Program-made: the position numbers and the translations under genes | Notes under the pieces: model-generated | What the model was told of the DNA's origin: nothing | The model's input: only the letters and a program-made list of their open reading frames with translations | Database searches by the model: none | Shown here: piece after piece, positions 11,702 through 20,278 of the stretch | Layout of the letters: each line of letters begins with the position of its first letter | Numbering within the stretch: position 1 is the first letter of the stretch | Origin: Meridianimarinicoccus zhengii | GTDB taxonomy: Bacteria; Pseudomonadota; Alphaproteobacteria; Rhodobacterales; Rhodobacteraceae | Assembly: GCF_003254465.1 (NCBI RefSeq) | Contig: NZ_QDFI01000003.1 | Span: forward strand, 48,637-112,636 | DNA: 64,000 bases | Reading direction: 5' to 3'

Positions 11702-13564
11702 CTAGCGCCAGTCGCTTTCCGTCAGGCCAAGCGCCTTGATCCGCGAATAGAGCGTCGTGGATTTCATCCCCAATCGTGCTGCTGCACCGTCCGGACCGGC
11801 CACCCGGCCCCCGCATTCGCGCAGGCCCGCGATCAGGTTGCGGCGGCGCAAGGCCTCGATCTCGGCTTCCGTCATGACGCCGCTCGACGTGTTGCGGCGC
11901 TCGGTGCCCGGGCGCGAATGCAGTTCCACGATCAGCTTGCCGCCGCTCGACAGGATCGCGCCCCGTTCGATCACGTTGGCCAGTTCGCGCACGTTCCCCG
12001 GCCACGGATAGGCCCGCAGCATCCGCATCGTGCCTTCGGTGATGACGGGTGGCCGGCGGTTCAGCCGCTTGCAGGCCAGCTTCAGCAGGTGCCCCGCCAG
12101 CGGCGGGATGTCGTCTGTCCGGTCGCGCAGCGGCACGCAATGGATCGGGAACACGTTGAGATGGAAGAACAGGTCCTCGCGGAACCGCCCCGCTGCGGCC
12201 TCGCGCGCGAGATCGCGGCTGGTGGAGGCGATGACCCGGATGTCGATGGCCCGCGCGCGCGTGTCGCCAAGTCGCCGCACCTCGCCGGCCTGCAAGGTCG
12301 CCAGCAACTGGCCCTGCAATTCCAGCGGCAGCTCGGCCACGTCATCCAGATGCAGCGTGCCGCCATGGGCAAGTTCCAGCTTGCCCGGCATGTCCCGCAG
12401 CGCCCCGGGGAACGCCCCGCGCATGTAGCCGAACAATTCGCTTTCCAGCGTGTCGGGCGCGGCCGGCCCGCATTTGAAGTGGATCAAGGGGCGCCGCCGC
12501 CGGTCGCTGTCCTTGTGGATGGCCGCGGCAACCAGCGCCTTGCCGGTGCCGGGCTCGCCGGTGACCAGAACGTTCGCGGTCGTGCGCGACACCATTTCGA
12601 TCCGGGCCAGAACCTGCCGGATCGCGGGGGAGGTGCCGATGATGTCGTGATGGGCCCGTTCGCTGGTGATCGCCTCCTGCAGATAGGCGTTTTCCTGTTC
12701 CAGCCGGTCGCGCAGCGCCGCGACCTCGTCCAGCGCTTCACGCAGGCGGCGTTCGTTTTCCTTGCGCTCCGTGATGTCGCGGAAGATCACCACGGCCCCC
12801 GCCAGCACCTGCGAATCGTAGATCGGTGTCGAGACGTATTCGACCCGGATCGGGCGGCCATCCTTGCGCCAGAACACCTCGTCCTCGATCCGGTGCACCT
12901 GTTCGTGGCGGAAACTGCGATAGATCGGGCAGTCGTGATGGGGATATACCTCGCCCGACAGATGGTGGTGGTGGATCATCGAATGGATGTCGCGGCCCAG
13001 AAGGTCCGCGGCGGTCCAGCCAAGCATTTCCTGTGCAGCACGGTTCACGAACGTCGTCTTGCCATCGGCATTGACCCCGTAGATGCCTTCGCCCGCCGCG
13101 TTCAGGATCAGCTGGTTCTGCCGCTCCAGCTCGGCGAAGAATGTCTGCGCGCGGTGCCATTCGAAAAGACCTGCGCGCTGTATCTCGGCGGCCTCCGCGA
13201 TTTCCGAGCGCAGTTCGATCTCGTGCAGATCGACGATGGTCAGCCAGATCAGTGGCCCGTCCGGTCCGTCGGCAATCCGGCCGCGCAATTCGGTGTCGAG
13301 CGCGGTGCCATCGCGTGCGGCCAGCCGCACCCGCCGTGTCCAAGCCGTACCGCGATGGGCGACCTCGTCGCAGAACACGATCATCTGCGCGGGGCCGTCC
13401 GGCAGGTGCCGCGAGAACTGTGATCCTGCGGGTTCGGTCAGGTCGAGCAGGCGCGCCGCATCGTCATTCGCGTCGAGGATCAGGTCCCGCCGCGGGTCGA
13501 GCAGCAGCACCGGCGCGAGCGTGGCGCGCGCACGGGAATCATCGGGGTGCGACATATCTTCCAT
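11702..13564 (-). CDS. PAS-domain enhancer-binding-type regulator next to the cyanate operon
   Basis: About 620 residues: an N-terminal PAS-like segment, a second PAS domain (about 145-270), a coiled coil, an AAA+ sigma54-activator-type domain from about residue 312 (Walker A GEPGTGK) and a C-terminal Fis-type helix-turn-helix (AARLGMKSTTLYSRIKALGL). Two hallmark residues are changed: the sigma54-contact loop reads GAFPGA instead of GAFTGA, and Walker B reads LHLDDVAE instead of LFLDEIGE. Start at 13564 chosen because the frame upstream is AT-rich non-coding DNA; Met at 13555 is an alternative. Divergent from the cyanate transporter, its likely target. Whether it acts with sigma54 or with sigma70 is open. 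Confidence 0.85.
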   Translation of the reverse strand: MEDMSHPDDSRARATLAPVLLLDPRRDLILDANDDAARLLDLTEPAGSQFSRHLPDGPAQMIVFCDEVAHRGTAWTRRVRLAARDGTALDTELRGRIADGPDGPLIWLTIVDLHEIELRSEIAEAAEIQRAGLFEWHRAQTFFAELERQNQLILNAAGEGIYGVNADGKTTFVNRAAQEMLGWTAADLLGRDIHSMIHHHHLSGEVYPHHDCPIYRSFRHEQVHRIEDEVFWRKDGRPIRVEYVSTPIYDSQVLAGAVVIFRDITERKENERRLREALDEVAALRDRLEQENAYLQEAITSERAHHDIIGTSPAIRQVLARIEMVSRTTANVLVTGEPGTGKALVAAAIHKDSDRRRRPLIHFKCGPAAPDTLESELFGYMRGAFPGALRDMPGKLELAHGGTLHLDDVAELPLELQGQLLATLQAGEVRRLGDTRARAIDIRVIASTSRDLAREAAAGRFREDLFFHLNVFPIHCVPLRDRTDDIPPLAGHLLKLACKRLNRRPPVITEGTMRMLRAYPWPGNVRELANVIERGAILSSGGKLIVELHSRPGTERRNTSSGVMTEAEIEALRRRNLIAGLRECGGRVAGPDGAAARLGMKSTTLYSRIKALGLTESDWR

Positions 13565-13601
13565 GAGGGCGAGCAAAGCGCGGCAACGCGATCTGCGCAA
13601 C

Positions 13602-13613
13602 ACGAAATTTCGT
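13602..13613. promoter_or_regulatory. Perfect 12-base palindrome ACGAAATTTCGT in the cyanate divergent promoter
   Basis: A perfect palindrome in the 206-base AT-rich interval between the regulator gene and the cyanate transporter operon. It lies about 40 bases before the regulator start and 160 before the transporter start. A plausible operator for the adjacent regulator; not a known motif to me. Confidence 0.4.
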
Positions 13614-13714
13614 AAAACACGGAAAATCGTAACGCATGCCTGCCCGGATGGTGTGGTCAGAGTATTGTAAATAATATAAAAAATGTAATTTTTGGGTGCT
13701 GTGAATTTGGGCTT

Positions 13715-13742
13715 CAGCTTCGCAGGGGCGCCGCCGAAGCTG
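13715..13742 (+). promoter_or_regulatory. Leader hairpin before the cyanate transporter gene
   Basis: The arms CAGCTTCG and CGAAGCTG form an eight-base-pair stem with a 12-base GC-rich loop, ending about 28 bases before the transporter start codon at 13771. There is no following T-run, so it is not a terminator; it could stabilise the messenger or be an operator. Confidence 0.35.
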
Positions 13743-13770
13743 TTGGAAACAAGCACAACAGGGAAGCGCC

Positions 13771-15144
13771 ATGACCATCAAGAGCCTTGGAGACCCGTAC
13801 TCCGCGAAGACAGATCTGCGGCACGGTGCAGATTGCGGCTGTTCCGCCTGCGGCGGTGCCGGCCACGCCCACGATGCGCCCATGGACCGCGAGGCGATGC
13901 TGGACCGCGCCGTCGAAAGCGCCATCGTGCGCTCCGTCTTCGGGCAGAGCGATATCGGGCGGCGGTCCTTCATGGGGATGCTGGGGGGCAGCACCGTAGC
14001 CGCAGCACTCGCCTCGGTCTTCCCGCTGGACAAGGCGAAGGCCGCGATCCTCGACGAACTCGGCCCGCCGGAAAAGACCGACCTGAACATCGGTTTCGTG
14101 CCGATCACCTGCGCCACGCCGATCATCATGGCGCAGCCCATGGGGTTCTACGAACGCTACGGTCTGAACGCGCAGGTCATCAAGACCGCCGGCTGGGCCG
14201 TGGCGCGGGACAAGTCGCTCAATGGCGAATACGACGCGAGCCACATGCTGACACCCATGCCGCTGGCGATGACGCTCGGGGCAGGGTCGAGCGCCGTGCC
14301 CTACATCATGCCCGCCGTCGAGAACATCAACGGGCAGGCCATCGTGCTGTCGAACGAGCATCTCGACAAGCGCGATCCAGCCCAGTGGAAGGGCTTCACC
14401 TTCGGCGTGCCTTTCGAATACTCGATGCACAACTTCCTGTTGCGGTACTACGTGGCCGAGTTCGGGCTGGACCCGGACGTGGATATTCAGATCCGCGTGG
14501 TTCCGCCGCCCGAGATGGTGGCCAACCTGCGCGCCGGGAACCTTGACGGGTATCTGTCGCCCGATCCGTTCAACCAACGCGCGGTGTGGGAGGGGATCGG
14601 TTTCATCCACATCCTGACGAAGGAGATCTGGGAGGGGCACCCCTGCTGCGCCTTCGCGGCACCCTTGTCCTTCGCCACCGAACTGCCCAACACCTACGGC
14701 GCGCTTCTGAAGGCGATCATCGATGCCACCCAATACGCGTCGAACCCCGAGAACCGCAAGGAGATCTCGGAGGCCATCGCGCCGACCAACTACCTCAACC
14801 AGCCGGTGCCGGTGATCGAACAGGTGCTGACCGGCACCTTCGCGGACGGTCTGGGCAACGTCCAGCAAGTGCCCGACCGGATCGATTTCGACCCGTTCCC
14901 GTGGCATTCGATGGGCGTGTGGATCCTCACCCAGATGAAACGCTGGGGCTATATCGAGGAAGACATCGATTACCGCGCCGTGGCCGAGCAGGTCTACCTT
15001 GCCGCCGACGCGCGCAAGGTGATGAACGATCTCGGCTACGAGGCACCGGACGTCACCTACAAGTCCCACACGATCATGGGCAAGACCTTCGATCCGGCCG
15101 ACCCCGAAGGCTATGTCGCCAGCTTTGCCATCGGGCGGGGGTGA
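13771..15144 (+). CDS. cynA: CmpA/NrtA-family ABC transporter binding protein (cyanate type)
   Basis: A 457-residue NrtA/CmpA-type binding protein. It has an unusual cysteine-glycine-rich N-terminus (CGCSACGG, about residues 23-30, then a His pair) followed by a twin-arginine signal (GRRSFMGML, about residue 63) and a mature domain starting near LNIGFVPITCATP. Being directly followed by permease, ATPase and cyanase genes, it most likely captures cyanate; nitrate is the alternative for this family, but no nitrate reductase gene is nearby. Start preceded by AGGGAAG. Confidence 0.83.
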   Translation: MTIKSLGDPYSAKTDLRHGADCGCSACGGAGHAHDAPMDREAMLDRAVESAIVRSVFGQSDIGRRSFMGMLGGSTVAAALASVFPLDKAKAAILDELGPPEKTDLNIGFVPITCATPIIMAQPMGFYERYGLNAQVIKTAGWAVARDKSLNGEYDASHMLTPMPLAMTLGAGSSAVPYIMPAVENINGQAIVLSNEHLDKRDPAQWKGFTFGVPFEYSMHNFLLRYYVAEFGLDPDVDIQIRVVPPPEMVANLRAGNLDGYLSPDPFNQRAVWEGIGFIHILTKEIWEGHPCCAFAAPLSFATELPNTYGALLKAIIDATQYASNPENRKEISEAIAPTNYLNQPVPVIEQVLTGTFADGLGNVQQVPDRIDFDPFPWHSMGVWILTQMKRWGYIEEDIDYRAVAEQVYLAADARKVMNDLGYEAPDVTYKSHTIMGKTFDPADPEGYVASFAIGRG

Positions 15145-15147
15145 TCC

Positions 15148-15978
15148 ATGGTCCTGTCGCTGAACCAGCGCGCCGCGATCCTGTCGCTTGCGCTGCTCGT
15201 CGTGGGGCTTCTGGTGTGGGAATTCTCCATTCCCGCCCAGAAGGCCGCGACGGAATTGACCGAGTACGAAAGGCTGATGGGGCTGGGGCAGGAGCGCGCA
15301 GGCGTTCCGCCCCCAAGCCAGGTTTTCGAAAAGGCGTGGGAACAACTTTCCAAGCCGTTCTACGACGCGGGCCCGAACGACAAGGGGATCGGCATCCAGA
15401 TCGGGTACTCGATCTACCGCGTGCTGACGGGTTACGCGCTGGCGGCGGCCATCGCCATCCCGCTGGGGTTCCTGATTGGCATGTCACCGGTGGCCTACAA
15501 GGCCTTGAACCCGTTCATACAGGTGCTGCGCCCGATTTCGCCCCTGGCGTGGATGCCGCTGGCGCTGTTCGTCATCCAGGACAGCGAGGCGTCGGCGATC
15601 TTCGTCATATTCATATGCTCGATATGGCCCATGCTGCTGAACACGGCCTTCGGCGTGGCGGGGGTTCGGGCCGACTGGGTAAATGTCGCGCGCACCCATG
15701 AGCTTGGATCGCTCAGGACGGCGTTCACCGTGATCCTGCCCGCGGCCGCGCCCACCATCGTGACCGGCATGCGGATCTCCATCGGCATCGCATGGTTGGT
15801 GATCGTGGCCGCCGAAATGCTCGTGGGGGGGACCGGCATCGGGTATTACGTCTGGAACGAGTGGAACAATCTCGATCTCACTTCGGTGATTTTCTCCATC
15901 CTGATGATCGGCGTGGTGGGCATGATCCTCGACGCGGCCTTCGGTGTGCTCCAGCGCGCCGTGGCATATGTGGAATAG
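15148..15978 (+). CDS. cynB: NrtB/CynB-type ABC transporter permease
   Basis: A 276-residue inner-membrane permease with about six to seven hydrophobic segments and the BPD_transp_1 coupling region near ELGSLRTAFTVILPAAAPTIVTG. It starts three bases after the stop of the binding-protein gene. With the ATPase at 15988 it forms the cyanate (or nitrate-like anion) importer. Confidence 0.87.
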   Translation: MVLSLNQRAAILSLALLVVGLLVWEFSIPAQKAATELTEYERLMGLGQERAGVPPPSQVFEKAWEQLSKPFYDAGPNDKGIGIQIGYSIYRVLTGYALAAAIAIPLGFLIGMSPVAYKALNPFIQVLRPISPLAWMPLALFVIQDSEASAIFVIFICSIWPMLLNTAFGVAGVRADWVNVARTHELGSLRTAFTVILPAAAPTIVTGMRISIGIAWLVIVAAEMLVGGTGIGYYVWNEWNNLDLTSVIFSILMIGVVGMILDAAFGVLQRAVAYVE

Positions 15979-15987
15979 GAGCAGACC

Positions 15988-16890
15988 ATGAAGCCATTTC
16001 TCAGCATCGAAAACCTGACCCAGCGTTTCCCGGACGGGCAGGGCGGCACGATGACCGTCTTCGAGAATGCCAACTTCAGGGTGGAGAAGGGCGAATTCGT
16101 CTGCATCCTCGGCCATTCGGGCTGCGGCAAGTCCACGATCATGAACATCCTCGCCGGGCTGGCCGAGCCGACATCGGGCGTCGTCAAGATGGATGGGTTC
16201 GAGGTGTCCGGGCCAAGCCTCGACCGGGGCGTTGTTTTCCAGAACTACTCGCTCCTGCCGTGGCTGAGCACGCTCAAGAACGTGACGTTCGCGGTCAAGG
16301 CACGCTTCCCGGACTGGAGCCGCGAGAAGGTCCACGACCACGCGGTGAAGTATCTCGACATGGTGGGCCTGTCCGGCGACGTGATCCACCGCAAGCCGAG
16401 CCAGTTGTCGGGGGGGATGCGGCAGCGCGTATCCATCGCGCGGGCTTTCGCGAACCACCCCAAGTTGCTGCTGCTGGACGAACCCTTCGGCGCGCTGGAC
16501 GCGCTCACCCGCGGCACGATCCAGGACGAGTTGCTGAAGATCTGGAGCGGCACGGAACAGACGGTGTTCATGATCACCCATGACATCGACGAGGCGATCC
16601 TGCTGGCCGACCGCATCCTGCTGATGACCAACGGCCCCTTCGCCCGTGTCGCGGAATCGGTGGAAATCACGATTCCCCGCCCGCGCGTGCGCACCGAGAT
16701 CATCGAGCATCCGAACTTCTACGCGATCCGCAACCATCTCGTGCATTTCCTCGGCACACGCTCGCGCGAACTTGCGGGGCAGCAGGGCGGCGAGCGGCCG
16801 AACCGGCCCGAAACCGTGCGCATCGACAAGACGGACCCCGCCGACGACCCCGCCGAAGGGGCGCCGGTCCTGCGCGCCGTGAATCACTGA
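15988..16890 (+). CDS. cynD: NrtD/CynD-type ABC transporter ATP-binding protein
   Basis: A 300-residue ABC ATPase: Walker [10 protein letters not shown] (about residues 45-53), Q-loop [11 protein letters not shown], signature LSGGMRQR and Walker [13 protein letters not shown]. The first 250 residues are a standard NrtD-type domain, the last 50 a charged tail. Nine bases separate it from the permease gene and 20 from cyanase. Confidence 0.9.
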   Translation: MKPFLSIENLTQRFPDGQGGTMTVFENANFRVEKGEFVCILGHSGCGKSTIMNILAGLAEPTSGVVKMDGFEVSGPSLDRGVVFQNYSLLPWLSTLKNVTFAVKARFPDWSREKVHDHAVKYLDMVGLSGDVIHRKPSQLSGGMRQRVSIARAFANHPKLLLLDEPFGALDALTRGTIQDELLKIWSGTEQTVFMITHDIDEAILLADRILLMTNGPFARVAESVEITIPRPRVRTEIIEHPNFYAIRNHLVHFLGTRSRELAGQQGGERPNRPETVRIDKTDPADDPAEGAPVLRAVNH

Positions 16891-16910
16891 ACGATCAAAA
16901 GGAGGCCACC

Positions 16911-17381
16911 ATGAAAGACACTGCGACCATGCCCGACATGCTCACCAAGGAAGATGTCACCGCCCATATCATCGCCGCGAAGAAATCCGCTGGCATGACT
17001 TGGGAAGGGATCGCCGAAGCCATCGGCATGTCCCCCGTCTGGACCCATTCGGCGGCGATGGGCATGAACGCCATGCCCAAGCACAAGGCCGAGGCGCTGT
17101 CGAACCTTCTCAACCTGCCCGCGGGGGCCGCGGACGTGCTGGCGGAATATCCCACGAAGGTATGGGAACAGGCGGTGCCCACCGACCCCTGCATCTATCG
17201 CCTGTATGAAATTGTCGGCGTGTATGGCCCGACCATCAAGGCGCTTATCCAGGAGGAATTCGGCGACGGCATCATGTCGGCCATCGATTTCGACATGCAG
17301 ATCACCCGCGTGGAAAACCCCAAGGGCGACCGCGTGAAGATCGAGATGTCGGGCAAATTCCTTGGCTACAACAGCTGGTAA
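16911..17381 (+). CDS. cynS: Cyanase
   Basis: Cyanate hydratase of 156 residues, the normal length. The N-terminal helical domain is followed by the catalytic domain with the active-site triad visible: Arg and Glu in YRLYEIVG and Ser in GIMSAIDF. It converts cyanate and bicarbonate to ammonia and CO2 (via carbamate), giving usable nitrogen. Start preceded by AAAAGGAGG. Last gene of the cyn operon. Confidence 0.95.
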   Translation: MKDTATMPDMLTKEDVTAHIIAAKKSAGMTWEGIAEAIGMSPVWTHSAAMGMNAMPKHKAEALSNLLNLPAGAADVLAEYPTKVWEQAVPTDPCIYRLYEIVGVYGPTIKALIQEEFGDGIMSAIDFDMQITRVENPKGDRVKIEMSGKFLGYNSW

Positions 17382-17412
17382 GCCCGCCCGCGCGGCGCTG
17401 TATCACGGGGAT

Positions 17413-17427
17413 CTACGACCATAGGCG
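17413..17427 (+). promoter_or_regulatory. Predicted PQQ-regulon box, DUF779 copy
   Basis: CTACGACCATAGGCG, 81 bases before the DUF779 start and just after the cynS stop. The wider segment GATCTACGACCAT is identical to that in front of the Sel1-repeat gene of the PQQ cluster (42088-42102, opposite strand), more than 24 kb away. Confidence 0.55.
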
Positions 17428-17462
17428 ACTGGTCTTGTCGCGGCTCCGTCGCATATCAATAG

Positions 17463-17490
17463 GAAAATGGCCTCGAACGGGGCCATTTTC
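17463..17490 (+). terminator. Hairpin with T-rich arm between cynS and the DUF779 gene
   Basis: A perfect ten-base-pair stem, GAAAATGGCC and GGCCATTTTC, with an eight-base loop. It has the form common in Rhodobacterales terminators, with the T-run inside the 3' arm. It lies between the predicted box at 17413 and the ribosome-binding site of the DUF779 gene, so it might alternatively act as a leader attenuator of that gene. Confidence 0.5.
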
Positions 17491-17508
17491 ATGTAAGGGA
17501 GGACCGAC

Positions 17509-17928
17509 ATGACCGATGCGCCCGACACAGTGAAAGCCCCCGCTCGCGTGATTGCCACGCCCGAAGCCAGTGCATTGATCGCCGAGATCAAGGCCGATCA
17601 TGGCGAGATTCTGTTTCACCAGTCCGGGGGCTGCTGCGATGGGTCGTCGCCCATGTGCTATCCCTCGGAGGACTTCAAGATTGGACAGAACGACGTATGC
17701 CTTGGCGAGGTCGATGGCGTGAAGGTCTGGATCGGGGGGTCGCAATACGAAGTGTGGAAACACACGCAATTGATCCTCGACGTGGTGCCGGGGCGGGGGG
17801 GCATGTTCTCGCTCGACAACGGGCGGGAAAAGCGGTTCCTGTCGCGGTCGCGCGTGTTTACCGAGGCCGAGATGGGCGCGCTCGGGATCGATCCGCCGAA
17901 GGGGCCGGTGGCGAGCTGCGCGATCTGA
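17509..17928 (+). CDS. DUF779-family protein
   Basis: A 139-residue protein of the DUF779 family. Visible hallmarks are the cysteine-rich motif QSGGCCDGSSPMC near residues 40-53 and GGSQYEVWKHTQLILDV. In many proteobacteria such genes lie beside acetaldehyde dehydrogenase genes; the molecular function is not known to me, and bound metal via the Cys cluster is a guess. Here the likely partner dehydrogenase is 31 kb away (48703), but both carry the same upstream box. Start preceded by AAGGGAGG. Confidence 0.83.
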   Translation: MTDAPDTVKAPARVIATPEASALIAEIKADHGEILFHQSGGCCDGSSPMCYPSEDFKIGQNDVCLGEVDGVKVWIGGSQYEVWKHTQLILDVVPGRGGMFSLDNGREKRFLSRSRVFTEAEMGALGIDPPKGPVASCAI

Positions 17929-17940
17929 CAGCCCGGCGGT

Positions 17941-18585
17941 CTAGCCCGCGCCGGGACGCAATTCTATCACGTCATCGCCTGCGGCATCGGCATCGTCGCG
18001 GTCATGGGTGACCATCAGCACGGGCAGGCCCCGCGCCCGTGCCCGGTCGAAGACAAGCTTGCGCATCCGCGCGCGCCGGTCCGCGTCAAGGCCCGAGAAC
18101 GCTTCGTCCAGCAGCAGCGCCGCCGGGTCCGACAGCAGCATCCGCATCAAGGCCACGCGCGCCTTCTGCCCGCCCGACAGCGTGGCCGGGTCGCGGTCGG
18201 CGAAACCGGCCAGCCCGACCTCCGCAAGCGCCGCATCGATGCGGCTCCGCCGCGCGGTCCGGTCTCCGCCGCCACGCAAACCGAAGGCGAGATTTTCGCC
18301 CACACTCAGATGAGGGAACAGCAGGTCGTCCTGGAACAGGATGCCGACCCGGCGTGAATGTGGCGGCGCGGCTGTGATGTCGCGTCCGTTCAGGATGATC
18401 CGCCCGGTGCAGGCGAAGCCCGGCGCCAGGGTCCCGGTGATTGCCGCCAGCAGCGTGGACTTGCCGACGCCCGACGGCCCCATCACCGTCAGAACCCTGC
18501 CCGGCGGGATCACGCGGTCGATCGCCACCAGCGGCGCGCCGTCCCGCGTGATCTTCAGCTGGTCCATCTTCAGCCCCTCAGCCAT
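17941..18585 (-). CDS. ynjD: YnjD-like ABC transporter ATP-binding protein
   Basis: About 214 residues with Walker A GPSGVGKST, Q-loop ILFQDDLLFPHL, signature LSGGQKAR and Walker B ALLLDEAFSGLD. The start at 18585 overlaps the end of the permease gene by eight bases; a longer frame reaches into the permease and is not used. Order binding protein, permease, ATPase plus a CDP-alcohol phosphatidyltransferase matches the E. coli ynjBCD-F locus, whose substrate is not firmly established. Thiamine-like transporters are the nearest relatives. Confidence 0.82.
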   Translation of the reverse strand: MAEGLKMDQLKITRDGAPLVAIDRVIPPGRVLTVMGPSGVGKSTLLAAITGTLAPGFACTGRIILNGRDITAAPPHSRRVGILFQDDLLFPHLSVGENLAFGLRGGGDRTARRSRIDAALAEVGLAGFADRDPATLSGGQKARVALMRMLLSDPAALLLDEAFSGLDADRRARMRKLVFDRARARGLPVLMVTHDRDDADAAGDDVIELRPGAG

Positions 18586-20269
18586 GCAGCCCCCGACGGT
18601 TGCGCCAGAGGATCGCAGGCACCGCCAGTGCCACGGCGAAGGGCAGCAGCGCCGCGGCAGTCTGGGCGATGGCATGCACGCCGATGGCCCGCCGGTCCCC
18701 GCCCGCGGCCAACGCAACGGCTTCAGTCGTGAGCGTCGCCACGCGTCCGCCGCCGATCAGCAGCGTCGGCAGGTACTGCCCGACGGAGACCGCGAACCCG
18801 ACCGCCGCCGCCGTCAGCACCGGGCGCAGCAGCATGGGAAGCCGCACCCGCCAGAACACCGCCCCCGGTCCGGCCCCCAGCGCCACCGCGACCCCCGCGT
18901 GCCGCGCATCCCAGGCCCGCCACGGATCGCCCAGCGACAGGAAGACATAAGGCAACACGAATACCAGATGCGCTGCGATCACCGGCACGACCCCGGTATC
19001 CGCGCCGATCTGCAACAACAGCGTCTGCAAGCCCGGCAGGAACGCGGTCTGCGGTACCAGCAATGGCAGGTAGACCAGCCACATCCCCCGCGCATGCAGG
19101 CGGCGGCCCGTGCGGTGTTCCGCCTCCAGACACCCAAGAACAAGGATCACGGCCAGCGCGACCGCGATCCCCGCCACGAGCGTCGTATCGGCGGCCGCGT
19201 CCCGAAGCCCCGGCCCATGGCGCATCCAGTTCTTGGACCCTGCAAAGGCGGGCAGAGGATCGGGAAACCCCCAATAGCCCGCGAATGACCAGAGCGCGAG
19301 GGTGGCCAGCCCGCCCAGCACGGCCAGTGCCGAACCGGCGCCCAGTAACAGCCCTGCAACCCGTGCCACCCCGTCGCCGCGCCCGCGCCACCCTGACGCG
19401 ATCCATGCCCGGCCTGCGCGCGCCACCAGACGTTCAAGTGCGATCCAGACCGCCAGCGCCCCAAGCACCAGCGCGAGCTGCATCAGCGCCCCCGCCGCGG
19501 CGGTCATGCGTTGTGACAGGTCGGGATCGCCCATCCAGCGCAGGATCTGCACAGACAGGGGCGGCGGGGTGGAAGGCCCCAGGATCAGCGCCACGTCCAC
19601 CACCGTCATTCCGAACACCAGCACGACGAATACGGCCAGCCGGATCTGGGCATAAACGCGCGGAAACACGCAGAAAAGCCACGCGGCGATGCGCCCATGA
19701 CCCAATGCCTGTGCCACGCGCAAGCTGCGCGCCACATCCGCCTGCGCCAGCGCCGCGAGTGTCATCAGGAGCAGGAAGGGCACCTCCTTCGCCGCTAGCC
19801 CGGCCACCAGTGACAGGCCCCATGGATCGTTCACGATCAGCCAGTCCGGCGGGCGTTCCCACCCTGTCAGTCCCGGTGACGCAAGCCGCGCCAGCCAGCC
19901 CGACGGCGCGATCAGGAAGGCAAGCCCGAAGGCGGCGGCGGCATGGGGCACCGCCAGCAGCGGCGAGAGCGCCCGTTCGAGCCAGCGGAACGGACGTGTG
20001 CCCCACCAGCCCGCGGTGATCAGCACGACGGCGCCCAGTGACACCGCGGTGGCCAGCAGGCCGGTGAAGACCGAGGTCCAGACCGCGGCCCCCAGACCCG
20101 GCCATGCAAGGACGGCGGCGAAGGGCGCGAGGCTCGGACCGTGGGCGCCGATGGCCGGCATATGGCCGAAGGCCGGCAGCAATGTACCCGCCAGCCCAGC
20201 CGCCACCGGTCCCAGCATGGCCACGAGCGTCAGCGCAGGCAGCGCCCGGAGCAACCCCGCCTGCGCCAT
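18578..20269 (-). CDS. ynjC: YnjC-like ABC transporter permease with two fused transport domains
   Basis: A 563-residue very hydrophobic protein with about twelve predicted membrane segments and two BPD_transp_1 halves (coupling loops near LRVAQALGHGRIAAWLFCVFPRV-like and VALGAGPGAVFWRV-like positions). This double architecture is that of ThiP/FbpB/YnjC permeases. It sits between binding protein and ATPase genes in the same orientation. Confidence 0.83.
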   Translation of the reverse strand: MAQAGLLRALPALTLVAMLGPVAAGLAGTLLPAFGHMPAIGAHGPSLAPFAAVLAWPGLGAAVWTSVFTGLLATAVSLGAVVLITAGWWGTRPFRWLERALSPLLAVPHAAAAFGLAFLIAPSGWLARLASPGLTGWERPPDWLIVNDPWGLSLVAGLAAKEVPFLLLMTLAALAQADVARSLRVAQALGHGRIAAWLFCVFPRVYAQIRLAVFVVLVFGMTVVDVALILGPSTPPPLSVQILRWMGDPDLSQRMTAAAGALMQLALVLGALAVWIALERLVARAGRAWIASGWRGRGDGVARVAGLLLGAGSALAVLGGLATLALWSFAGYWGFPDPLPAFAGSKNWMRHGPGLRDAAADTTLVAGIAVALAVILVLGCLEAEHRTGRRLHARGMWLVYLPLLVPQTAFLPGLQTLLLQIGADTGVVPVIAAHLVFVLPYVFLSLGDPWRAWDARHAGVAVALGAGPGAVFWRVRLPMLLRPVLTAAAVGFAVSVGQYLPTLLIGGGRVATLTTEAVALAAGGDRRAIGVHAIAQTAAALLPFAVALAVPAILWRNRRGLHG

Positions 20270-20278
20270 GCCGCGGGT

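Noticed and set aside
13620..13770. Sigma54 (-24/-12) promoter before the cyanate transporter
   Set aside because: No GG-N10-GC pair in a convincing TGGCAC/TTGC context was found by eye.
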